NCBI RefSeq assembly: GCF_022827545.1
Contig: NZ_CP094669.1
Coordinates: 1,640,001 to 1,704,000 of the forward strand
DNA: 64,000 nt
Reading direction: 5' to 3'
DNA from: Hymenobacter tibetensis
GTDB lineage: Bacteria > Bacteroidota > Bacteroidia > Cytophagales > Hymenobacteraceae
The notes under the pieces were generated by a model, which saw only the letters and a list, made by a program, of their open reading frames with translations, had not been told where the DNA came from and ran no database searches. Position 1 is the stretch's first letter, and each line of letters opens with the position of its first letter. A program made the position numbers and the translations under genes. Of the stretch, positions 1-7,536 are shown in pieces.

Positions 1-258
1 TTGAACGCCGTAGAGCAAGCCCCTTACCGCTGGACTTTCGACGGCATCACCGATACCGGCCCGTTGCTGCGCCTAGCCGGCAAAAGCCTCAACAAAGCGC
101 AACGCTATGCCGACCCCGACCAGCGCCCGATTCAGGCTTCTTCTCTTCTGCCGCAGGAAGTGGAGCAGCTGATTGTGTCGTTCTTTCAAGAAAAGTACGC
201 CACTATACAGGCCAAACGATACTGGACCTGGGCAGAAATCCGCGCGGCAGGGCAGTAG
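1..258 (+). CDS. C-terminal part of an unrecognised protein (5' end outside window)
   Basis: The reading frame is open from the first base and stops at 256-258, so this is probably the last ~85 residues of a longer gene that begins before the window. The first codon is TTG but no ribosome-binding site can be judged. The residues form a soluble, mixed-charge tail rich in Q, A and R with no membrane segment and a C-terminal helix-like stretch (FFQEKYATIQAKRYW). I do not recognise the family. It is convergent with sbcC, whose stop lies only 12 bases beyond. Confidence 0.55.
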   Translation: MNAVEQAPYRWTFDGITDTGPLLRLAGKSLNKAQRYADPDQRPIQASSLLPQEVEQLIVSFFQEKYATIQAKRYWTWAEIRAAGQ

Positions 259-270
259 CACCAACTCGCG

Positions 271-3200
271 CTACACATCATCGCCAAAGCCCACTATCTG
301 GAGTGAGCTAATGCCGCCAACTCCCTTGCGCACGTTAATTTGTGTGCTAACGCGCTCTTTTAGCGCCTCAACGTGGGAGATGATGCCCACAGTTTTGCCG
401 GTACCCTGCAACGTTTCGAGGGCCGACAGCGCCACATCCAACGCATCAGGATCAAGCGTGCCAAAGCCTTCATCGATGAAGAGCGTGTCGATTTGGGTGC
501 GGTGGCTAGCCAGTTCCGACAACCCCAATGCCAACGCCAAGCTCACCAAGAAACTCTCGCCGCCCGACAACGAGTTCATAGAGCGGCTGCTCCCCCCTTG
601 GTACTCGTCTACAATAAGGAGGTCGAGGTGCTGGTCGGGGTTGCGGAGGATGCGGTACCGGTCGGTAAGGCGGTGCAAGTGGCGGTTGGCAAGGTCAGTG
701 AGGCGAGCCAAGGTGAGGCCCTGCGCAAACTCGCTGAACTTCTTGCCATCGGCCGACCCAATGACCTCCGCTAAGTGTCGCCAGCGGCGCGCTTCCTGTT
801 GTTGCTTTTCCAGTTGCTCGGCCAATGCCGCGTGGCGCTCCTGGCCGTTGCGGTGGTCGAGTAGGCGCTGTTGGCGCTGGCCGAGCTGCTGGTTGAGCGT
901 AGCTAGCTGCTGGTTGCTGACGGTCAGCTGGTGTTCTACTGATTCCAGTGGTTCCTCGGTGAGGGCGCGGGCTTGCTCCTGCTGCAACTGCTGCGCTAGG
1001 TCGGTGAGAGTTTGCTGCGTAACGGCCAGCGCCTGCTCGTGGCGCTGGAGCTGATCGGCGAGGCGGCGCACTTCGGGGTCGGGGAGGAGGAGGGCCGCAA
1101 GGGCAGTGGGGTCGGGGGCGAGGCCGGCGGCCGTAAGGGCGGCCGTGAGGGCAGCGTGTTGCTGCTCCCGAAGCTGCTGCTGTTGCTGCGCATCCTGCTC
1201 CCGCTGCTGTAGCTGGGTGTCGGCAAGCACCAAGGCCGTTTCGTGTTGCTGCAAGGTTTGCTCGGCTTGCTGCCGGCGCGCTTCCGTCTGTTGCGCGGTC
1301 TGCTCTAGCTGCTGGCGTGCCTGGCCTACATCAGACCCGCTAAATAGCGCTTGGCGTTGGCGTTGCTGCTCCTGAATAGCAGTGTACTGATCGACTAGCT
1401 TCTGCTTGCGGGCCCGCAGCCAGATATCCACTTCGGCTTTCTGCCGCTCTGCTTCCGTAGCGGTTACGCTTATGCCACTTAGTTCGTTGGTGGCTTTGTC
1501 GCGCTCCTGCTGTTTGGTGGTGAATTCGAGAATGCGCAGGCGAGCTTGTTCCATCAGGGCACGGCCGTTTTCCTCGGTGAACACCATCCCGAAGTTTTCC
1601 AGCTGACTTTGAATCATTAACCGAGCCGCTGGGCCGCGTTCTTCGGCATCGGTCAACTCTTGCTCCAGGTTCGCTACCACATGCGCGTACTCCTGCTGCT
1701 GCCGGGTGGCGGCTTCTTGCTGGCTGGTGGCCTGGGTGAGCTGCTGGTTGATGGTGGCGTGCTGGTCGCGGAGTTCTTTCAATTCCTGCACCAACTCCTT
1801 CACTTCCTCTGCCACCGCTTTTTCCCCTGATTCGGGCAGGAACTGAATGGTATCCGACTGAGTTTCGACGGGCTCTGGCCCGGCTTGCTCTAGAATGGTG
1901 ACGTAGGTGTTGAGGCGGTTGAAGCGAGTGCCCAACGCCCGCACCCGCTGGCTCATTTCTTCTTCCCGCTGCCGGTCATGCTGAACGGTATCCTCACTCA
2001 CTCCTAGCACGCCGGCCAGGTAGGGGTGCTCAGTGGCGCCACACACCGGACATGGCTGGCCCGCTTCCAAAAGCTGCCGCGTGTCGGTGTGCGACAAAAT
2101 CAGCTGCTGTAGCTGTAGACTGCGCCGCAGATCGTCCCAGTGTTGCTGCTCTTTTTCCTGCTCCTTGACCAAGCCTGCTACGTGGTGCCGGAGGCGCAGC
2201 AGCCAGGCAACACGCGCGCTGTTGGCCACTTGCTGACGGGTGGCAAGGGCTTGCAGGCGGTGGCTGGCCTCTGTTGCAGCTTGCTGCTGCTCGGTTACTG
2301 CTGCGGTGGCTTTTTGCTGACGCACGCGGGCCTCCTGTAGCCGCTGCCGCACCTGTCCAAGTTCGGCTTTGAGGTATTCCCACTGTTGCAAGCTGGCTGA
2401 AAGGTCGGGTAGCGTTGCGTTCAGCTCGCTTACGTTGGCATTCACTTCCAGCCACTTACTTACGTCACGCACCTGTTCGCGCAGAACGCGAATGCGGGCG
2501 GAGGCTTGCTCGGCCGTGGCTTTCAGTGACTTGCACAGCTCGTTTTTCTGCTCGTATTCCTCTTTGGCTAGGTGAAGCTGCTTGTTGGCTTCCACTAGCA
2601 GGCCATCGAGCTGCTCGGCTTCCCGCAACTTAGGCTCCTGCTGCTGGCGAGTGGTGGTAGCGGTTTCGTAGGCTTGTTGGGCGGCATTGCGGGCTGCGGC
2701 GGCAGTGTTGCGGAGTTGTTCGAGCTGCGGCAGACGCTGCCGAAACTGCTCGGCCTCTTGGCGCAACCGGGCAATGTGTTGGTCGGACTGCCGCAGCAAG
2801 GCCCAGTCAGTAGCAAAAGGTGCCGCCTGGGTGTGCAGGGCCAAGCGTTGCTTTAGTGGAATGAGGGTGTCCGTCTGGGCCGTGAGCTGAAGCTGACGCG
2901 TCTGGTTTTCTTGGTGGCGGGCGCGCAGTTCTTGCAGCCGCCGCAGCCACATGTGGGCATCGTGTAGCTTCTGTCGGTTGGTGGTCGCCTCTTCCAGCTG
3001 CTGCTGCAACTGCTGCACTTCCAATTCCAGAGAGTCCACTTCCTCCGGCGAAAGCAGCACAACGCCCGCTAGGCCCGTGCGCAAGGTTTCCACTTGCTGC
3101 GCCTCTCCCTTGGCTTTCTCGAAAGCGGCACGCGAGATATCAGAGTATTTTTTGGTGTCGGTAATTCTTTCCAGTAGCTGCGCCCGCTCGCCGGCCGTAG

Positions 3201-3705
3201 CTTTCAGAAACTTCGTGAACTCGCCCTGGGCCAGCAGCACCGAGCGCAGAAACTGCCGGTACTCCAGGCCGCTTAGCTCGGCAACGCGTAGCGGCACCTT
3301 GGACTTATAGGTTTCCAGAAACGGCCAGGTCTCCTTGCCATCATCGGTTACTTTTCGCTCGCTAAGCTCCATGCGTGGGTCTTGGAGCTTGCCATCTGGG
3401 CGCTTGCGGGCGCGGTACTGGCCCCACTTCGAGCGATACTGCTGGCCGTTTATTTCGAACTCCACTTCGGCCCAGCTCTCGCCCGTGCCGTGGCTCATCA
3501 CCTGGTCGGGGTTGCTGGTTTCGTGGCGCGGCACTTGTCCGTAGAGTGCCAGCGTAATGGCATCCAGAATGGTGGTTTTGCCGGCTCCAGTAGCACCCGT
3601 AATAGCAAACAGCCCGGCTTCTGAAAGCGGTGTTTGATTGAAATTAACAGTGTGCTCCCCGCGTAGGGAGTTGATGTTGAAAAAGCTGACGCGGAGAATT
3701 TTCAT
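271..3705 (-). CDS. sbcC: SbcC, ATPase subunit of the SbcCD nuclease
   Basis: SMC/Rad50-type ATPase of 1144 residues. With SbcD it forms the SbcCD (Mre11-Rad50-like) complex that opens DNA hairpins and trims blocked double-strand ends. Walker A GATGAGKTT lies at residues 37-45. Two very long Q/E/R-rich coiled-coil arms flank a zinc hook CPVC near residue 551. The ABC signature LSGGE is near 1043 and the Walker B/D-loop LFIDEGFGTLD near 1075. Length is typical of the family. The ATG start gives an intact N-terminal beta-strand before Walker A. The usual partner gene sbcD is not adjacent but sits about 13 kb away at 16966-18195 on the same strand, so the two are not in one operon here. The coiled-coil coding DNA is repetitive (CAG/CTG-rich), which creates many spurious frames on the opposite strand. 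Confidence 0.97.
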   Translation of the reverse strand: MKILRVSFFNINSLRGEHTVNFNQTPLSEAGLFAITGATGAGKTTILDAITLALYGQVPRHETSNPDQVMSHGTGESWAEVEFEINGQQYRSKWGQYRARKRPDGKLQDPRMELSERKVTDDGKETWPFLETYKSKVPLRVAELSGLEYRQFLRSVLLAQGEFTKFLKATAGERAQLLERITDTKKYSDISRAAFEKAKGEAQQVETLRTGLAGVVLLSPEEVDSLELEVQQLQQQLEEATTNRQKLHDAHMWLRRLQELRARHQENQTRQLQLTAQTDTLIPLKQRLALHTQAAPFATDWALLRQSDQHIARLRQEAEQFRQRLPQLEQLRNTAAAARNAAQQAYETATTTRQQQEPKLREAEQLDGLLVEANKQLHLAKEEYEQKNELCKSLKATAEQASARIRVLREQVRDVSKWLEVNANVSELNATLPDLSASLQQWEYLKAELGQVRQRLQEARVRQQKATAAVTEQQQAATEASHRLQALATRQQVANSARVAWLLRLRHHVAGLVKEQEKEQQHWDDLRRSLQLQQLILSHTDTRQLLEAGQPCPVCGATEHPYLAGVLGVSEDTVQHDRQREEEMSQRVRALGTRFNRLNTYVTILEQAGPEPVETQSDTIQFLPESGEKAVAEEVKELVQELKELRDQHATINQQLTQATSQQEAATRQQQEYAHVVANLEQELTDAEERGPAARLMIQSQLENFGMVFTEENGRALMEQARLRILEFTTKQQERDKATNELSGISVTATEAERQKAEVDIWLRARKQKLVDQYTAIQEQQRQRQALFSGSDVGQARQQLEQTAQQTEARRQQAEQTLQQHETALVLADTQLQQREQDAQQQQQLREQQHAALTAALTAAGLAPDPTALAALLLPDPEVRRLADQLQRHEQALAVTQQTLTDLAQQLQQEQARALTEEPLESVEHQLTVSNQQLATLNQQLGQRQQRLLDHRNGQERHAALAEQLEKQQQEARRWRHLAEVIGSADGKKFSEFAQGLTLARLTDLANRHLHRLTDRYRILRNPDQHLDLLIVDEYQGGSSRSMNSLSGGESFLVSLALALGLSELASHRTQIDTLFIDEGFGTLDPDALDVALSALETLQGTGKTVGIISHVEALKERVSTQINVRKGVGGISSLQIVGFGDDV

Positions 3706-4317
3706 GCAAGTGGCCGGCTAGGGAAGAGCCGGAGGAAATAGGTAATAGGGCAAGCGCCACAAGGCCATATCGGGGCCCAGCTCGACAAGGCTCAACCAGG
3801 CGCTTTTGCGGCCTAAAGAAAGCCTGACTGAAGTGCCGCACCACGAAGTTACTGCGAAATAGCCGCAACGCCAGTACCCCAGGCCTGCCGAGTAAGGAGT
3901 ACTAGATGCAAGATTCTTCGTTCTTGGGTTCCACCACGCTTTCACCGACACACGTACCCAGCGGCGTACGTCTCATTCTTGCCCTTACCGCGCGTTTCTG
4001 TTTTGGCGTAAGTTCTGCGGGGCAGATGCCACCGGCAACACCATGCATTACAACCCCACACAACGGTTAAGTGCTTGCTGGTCACCTCTACTCCGATACC
4101 AGCTTCAGGAACACGTTTCGGGCGCTGTTTTCTTTCCTGAATCTGCTTTGCCCCGACACAAACGCCCAGTTGTAGGCGAGGCTTGTCAACACGTGTAAAG
4201 AGGGGAGGGGCTGCCGAAGTGAGCTGGCTCCGGCTAGCGCAACGTACTGGTCGGCAGCAATTCAGCATTGGTGGCACCGTGTTCCTTCTCGAAAGGCAAG
4301 AAGCGCAGACAAAGTTG
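3706..4317. other. Gene-poor interval between sbcC and the GH43 gene
   Basis: About 610 bases upstream of sbcC and downstream of the GH43 gene, both on the minus strand. Open frames here are unsupported: they overlap the GH43 gene or lack any recognisable protein character. The sbcC promoter should lie in the part next to 3705, but I see no convincing box. No long hairpin is visible. Confidence 0.5.
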
Positions 4318-5325
4318 TTACTGGGGCTCGCCGAAATGGGGGGAACCGTCGGGGTTCCATGCAAACGGCTTTGCTCGGATTTGGCGGGCCCATCCCGCTT
4401 GGCTGCTACGGGCTGCGTGGTAGATAATGTAGTCTTGCTGCTCGATTTCAACGAAACACGCGTGGCCCGGTCCAAAAATGGTGTCGGTTTTCGAGAAAAC
4501 GGGCTGGGGCTCCTTGTGCCAGGATGCGGGGTTCAGCATATCACCTCCCAAGTATGTAAGCTGGCCCAGGCAATAGTCGTCGGTCCAGCTGCCGCTGGCA
4601 GAGTAAATAATGAAAGTCCGTCCGTTTCGGGTTAGTACCTGCGGCCCTTCGTTCACGTGCGGAAACCCCTGTTTCTCCCAGCTGTGTTCGGGCCGTGAAA
4701 TGCACACCCGGTCCGAGGCAATAGTCCACGGATTGTGCATGCGGGCTATGTAGATATTCTGGCTGACGTTGGTGAAGCCTTCCCATCCCGACCAGATGAA
4801 GTACAGCTGTCCGCCGTCTGTGGTCAGTACAGTTCCGTCGATGGCCCAGCGGTCCGTCGGAATCTGCAATTGCCCCTTAAACTCGTACTCCCCCTGCGGA
4901 TGCCCGGAAGTGCCTTCCAAGGCAAACAGGCGTTCCGCCCCGTTTTGGGCGTTGTAGAGGGCAAAATAGATGTGCCATTTCCCCTCAATGAACTGTAGCT
5001 CCGGCGCCCAAATCTCGACGTATTCCGGCGTGGCGCCTTGTTGGCCGGGCCATACCTGAACAAGCTCAGCGGTTGCCATTTCAGCTAGAGTAGAGAAGGT
5101 GCTTACCAGAATCTTCTGCTTCAACCGGTCGACGGTGCAGTAATACAAGCTTCCGTCGTGCGAAATAACCCACGGATCTTCGCCATCCTCTACTAATACG
5201 TGCGTCTGGTCGCCACTCGGCGGCAGTGCTCTAGCTTTCTTGGTTCGCTCATTGATTTCCGCAACAGTCATCGGCGCCAAAAACGCCTCTTGGTATAGAT
5301 GGTCGTCCGGTGTATGCATACGCAC
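4318..5325 (-). CDS. Glycoside hydrolase family 43 protein (cytoplasmic arabinosidase/xylosidase type)
   Basis: Five-bladed beta-propeller glycosidase of 335 residues. The three GH43 acidic residues are visible: the base Asp50 in a DPW motif, the pKa-modulating Asp163 in IDGT, and the acid Glu226 in NEGP. Further family-like stretches are WAPELQFIEGKWHIYFA and FGPGHACF near the C-terminus. There is no signal peptide, so the enzyme probably acts in the cytoplasm on imported oligosaccharides such as arabinose- or xylose-containing fragments; the exact substrate cannot be read from sequence. The ATG at 5325 is followed by another Met two codons later. It stands alone, ahead of a long hairpin (5380-5450) that separates it from the next minus-strand gene. 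Confidence 0.9.
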   Translation of the reverse strand: MRMHTPDDHLYQEAFLAPMTVAEINERTKKARALPPSGDQTHVLVEDGEDPWVISHDGSLYYCTVDRLKQKILVSTFSTLAEMATAELVQVWPGQQGATPEYVEIWAPELQFIEGKWHIYFALYNAQNGAERLFALEGTSGHPQGEYEFKGQLQIPTDRWAIDGTVLTTDGGQLYFIWSGWEGFTNVSQNIYIARMHNPWTIASDRVCISRPEHSWEKQGFPHVNEGPQVLTRNGRTFIIYSASGSWTDDYCLGQLTYLGGDMLNPASWHKEPQPVFSKTDTIFGPGHACFVEIEQQDYIIYHAARSSQAGWARQIRAKPFAWNPDGSPHFGEPQ

Positions 5326-5379
5326 GCTAAATCAAGTGGATGATGTTAAACGCCAAGCACTACAGCTAAAGGCTGATTC

Positions 5380-5450
5380 TACTCCACCAGCGCGGGCGTC
5401 AAGCGGTAAGGCTAGAAACGATACCGCTTGACGCCCGCGCTGGTAGAGTA
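5380..5450. repeat. 29-bp inverted repeat (long hairpin) between two minus-strand genes
   Basis: Arms 5386-5408 and 5422-5444 are perfectly complementary over 23 bases around a 13-base loop. With one mismatch the stem extends to 5380-5408/5422-5450. In addition, GTAAGGCTAG occurs as a direct repeat at 5406-5415 and 5448-5457. It lies downstream of the PhyH gene and upstream of GH43. It may act as a terminator, but there is no U-tract and the length suits an interspersed palindromic repeat. Confidence 0.75.
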
Positions 5451-5488
5451 AGGCTAGGGTTGAGGGCTACTGTCTTTTTTCGTGAGGT

Positions 5489-6334
5489 TTATGCCTCACC
5501 CATCATGAGTCCTTCGATGGTATGCCCCTGCTCGATGGTTTCCAACTCGTCTACTAAGCGGCAGGTGAGGTGTTGCTTGAGGCTTTCCGGTAGAGTGGCA
5601 TAGAAAGTCCGGGTGATTTGCAAGTCGTGGCGCTCGGCATTGTTGGCGGTCGGAGCATCTACCCCGAGTACCAAGGCCGGGCGCGACTTATCGGAATAGT
5701 TGGCTGTGCCACGGTGGATGGTAAGGGCTGAGCGGGCTGAAATATCACCCATCTGCGGCATTTTACGCTGGGCACGCTGCTCGTAGCGCGGGCTGTTGGT
5801 TTTGGGTGGGAACATGCCGTGCTCGAAGTCGATAGGTAAATCCCACTGCGTACCGGGCGCCACTTCAAACGGGCCCATATCCTCGGTCACGTCGATGGTG
5901 GTGAGGTTGAAGGCCAGTGAGTTCAGTCGGCGGCCGATGATGGTATCGTCCGGGGCGGGGAAGTCGCGGTGCCAGGGCTGGTTGATAGCGCCAGGATTGG
6001 GCACGTCGAAGCCGATTTCCACGATTTTGTACGTTGGTCCGAGGACGGCCTCACATACCGCCGTCACCCACGGATGCATGGCCAGTTCCACAAAACCACG
6101 AATGTCTTCGGGGTGAATTTCGACGTAGTGCCGCTTGGGGCCACGGCCCAGGGCACCACCGGGGCGCTTAAGAGCCTCCTCGTAGAGCACGGCAATATCT
6201 TCGCCGAGTTGTTGCACCCATTCGCGGCTGAAGGCGCCTTTCAGGCCAATGATACCATCGCCGTAGAGCCCGCCCATAATTTGCGCGACGTCGTAGGTGG
6301 TTTGGATTGAGGTTGTTAGCTGCGCTGTTTCCAT
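5489..6334 (-). CDS. Phytanoyl-CoA dioxygenase (PhyH) family Fe(II)/2-oxoglutarate enzyme
   Basis: Cupin-type (double-stranded beta-helix) oxygenase of 281 residues. The iron-binding triad is visible: His122 and Asp124 in WHRD, and His207 in TIHRGT, followed by Arg218 (SRPALV), the usual 2-oxoglutarate anchor. Such enzymes hydroxylate a carbon next to an activated group on lipids or small metabolites. No signal peptide is present, so it should be cytoplasmic. Substrate is unknown. It sits alone, with intergenic DNA on both sides. ATG at 6334 gives a normal N-terminus. Confidence 0.88.
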   Translation of the reverse strand: METAQLTTSIQTTYDVAQIMGGLYGDGIIGLKGAFSREWVQQLGEDIAVLYEEALKRPGGALGRGPKRHYVEIHPEDIRGFVELAMHPWVTAVCEAVLGPTYKIVEIGFDVPNPGAINQPWHRDFPAPDDTIIGRRLNSLAFNLTTIDVTEDMGPFEVAPGTQWDLPIDFEHGMFPPKTNSPRYEQRAQRKMPQMGDISARSALTIHRGTANYSDKSRPALVLGVDAPTANNAERHDLQITRTFYATLPESLKQHLTCRLVDELETIEQGHTIEGLMMGEA

Positions 6335-6626
6335 ACTGCTCGGTTGTTAGGCTGTTCAAGGTTCAACCTAGCTTCGTCCCGCATCAACAGGGGCACTAGA
6401 AGCCGGTCAATGTCTACTTCCTAACGGATTTGAGGCTTTTTGGTGGCAGTGCTCTGATGTGTATTTTTAGGTCGTTTCTATGAAAGTTTAAATAACTGAA
6501 TGCAGTGCGTATTGCTAGTTCTATGTGTGCTGCTGTCAGTGACAGTCCAGCTTGATCAAAAAATCATAAGGACATGTTACGCTGTTGGCGACAGGTTCGA
6601 AAAATATCTAAGAAGTATGCTGGGCT

Positions 6627-7028
6627 ATGAAAAATCATAAAGCTGAATCTGTTCACACTATCACGAATTGGTACGATGGAGCAAGGGAAGGCGTAACTGA
6701 TTTTCAAGGCAAGCCCCATTACTATGCATGCCTACAGGACTATGATTATGAAGGCAAGCCTACTCCGTATCGGCTTACGCCGATAGACGAAGAAACATTT
6801 CGGCTGGAACTAGAAAACTGGGATATCTGGCTGCGCTATGAAGCAGCTTTTAAATCTGGAGAAGCAACTCGCGAAACGCACCTAGCACTTCCTGAAGACC
6901 AGGCAAGGCATGAGGAAATAAATCGTATTCTTCTTGGAAAAGAATACGAGCGGCGTGAGTCCACTCTTATAGCTACTGGTGAATTTGCGTATGGAGAAAA
7001 GACAACAGTTGTTTGGGATATTCAATAG
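6627..7028 (+). CDS. Small conserved-looking hypothetical protein (possible orphan immunity protein)
   Basis: A 133-residue soluble, acidic protein rich in aromatic residues, with stretches such as TNWYDGAREGV, GKPHYYAC, LENWDIWLRYEAAF and LPEDQARHEEIN. It resembles short bacterial proteins I have seen without assigned function, so no activity is claimed. The gene is more AT-rich than its neighbours, which hints at recent acquisition. It stands upstream of a decayed transporter fragment and an exported mannosidase, and is one of several small single genes in 6.6-11.3 kb that could be orphan immunity-type genes (inference). Confidence 0.6.
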   Translation: MKNHKAESVHTITNWYDGAREGVTDFQGKPHYYACLQDYDYEGKPTPYRLTPIDEETFRLELENWDIWLRYEAAFKSGEATRETHLALPEDQARHEEINRILLGKEYERRESTLIATGEFAYGEKTTVVWDIQ

Positions 7029-7536
7029 CTAGTGATATGCTAATAAATCTATTACAGATGATAAGGGTACCTATTATTATACTGCTTGTTGCTAACCTAT
7101 TCAGCATCGAGCCGATAAAACCAATGCAGGGCCGGCAGAAGAATTGTCAAGGTAGATGGCAACATTCTGCCAATCAGGATGCCATAAATGGCAAGGTCGT
7201 TTTTCACGAAAATACTGATGCTTTATGCGGGCTAGTGCCCACAGCCTCAGTCACTCACTTTAGTGAGAACAAGTAGAAATGATACAATACGAGTACTTGA
7301 GTTGTGTAACCTGAGTAAGAAATTTATTAATGGAGAGTTGGTAGTGATACATCCAGACGCAACTTCTGAATTAGCAACCGTTTCTGTGCCAGTTGATCCA
7401 TGGGCCTGCTCACTCAAACGGACATACATTAGAGTAATTGAATCTATTGCAAGACGATAAAGCAATTGACGAATGGGTAACAAGAGAAAGTAGTTGCTTC
7501 CTACCTTGCTAGCTTCAACGCCCCTTCCTGAAGCTA
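7029..7536. other. Gene-poor, AT-richer interval with decayed sequence
   Basis: About 500 bases without an intact gene. The only recognisable content is a minus-strand remnant of an RND efflux pump at 7097-7222 (listed separately). A 65-codon plus-strand frame at 7263-7460 has no family resemblance and looks accidental. The promoter of the GH92 gene must lie near 7500, but no clear box is seen. Confidence 0.5.
7097..7222 (-). pseudogene. Remnant of the C-terminus of a CzcA-type RND efflux transporter
   Basis: Read on the minus strand, 7222 to 7097 gives 41 codons and a stop. They include DLAIYGILIG, STLTILLPALHWF and YRLDAE. This matches the pattern of the last transmembrane helix and tail of heavy-metal RND pumps (PLA..VIGG..TSTLLTLLVLPALY.WFYR). 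An in-frame stop lies immediately upstream (7223-7225), so only the tail survives. The identification rests on pattern memory, not on an alignment. Confidence 0.45.

Noticed and set aside
173..1375. Long plus-strand frames rich in Ser, Cys, Arg and Trp
   Set aside because: They lie antisense to the sbcC coiled-coil region; composition is that of reverse-complemented CAG/CTG-rich coding DNA.
3942..4475. 177-codon minus-strand frame in the gap upstream of sbcC
   Set aside because: Overlaps the end of the GH43 gene in another frame and has random-looking, Cys/Arg/Pro-rich composition.
6335..6626. Possible RNA gene or riboswitch in the AT-rich leader of 6627-7028
   Set aside because: Only a short TGTCAGTGACA-like palindrome is visible; no known structured-RNA motif.
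7263..7460. 65-codon plus-strand frame before the GH92 gene
   Set aside because: AT-rich and without family resemblance; could be a relic but there is nothing positive to support it.
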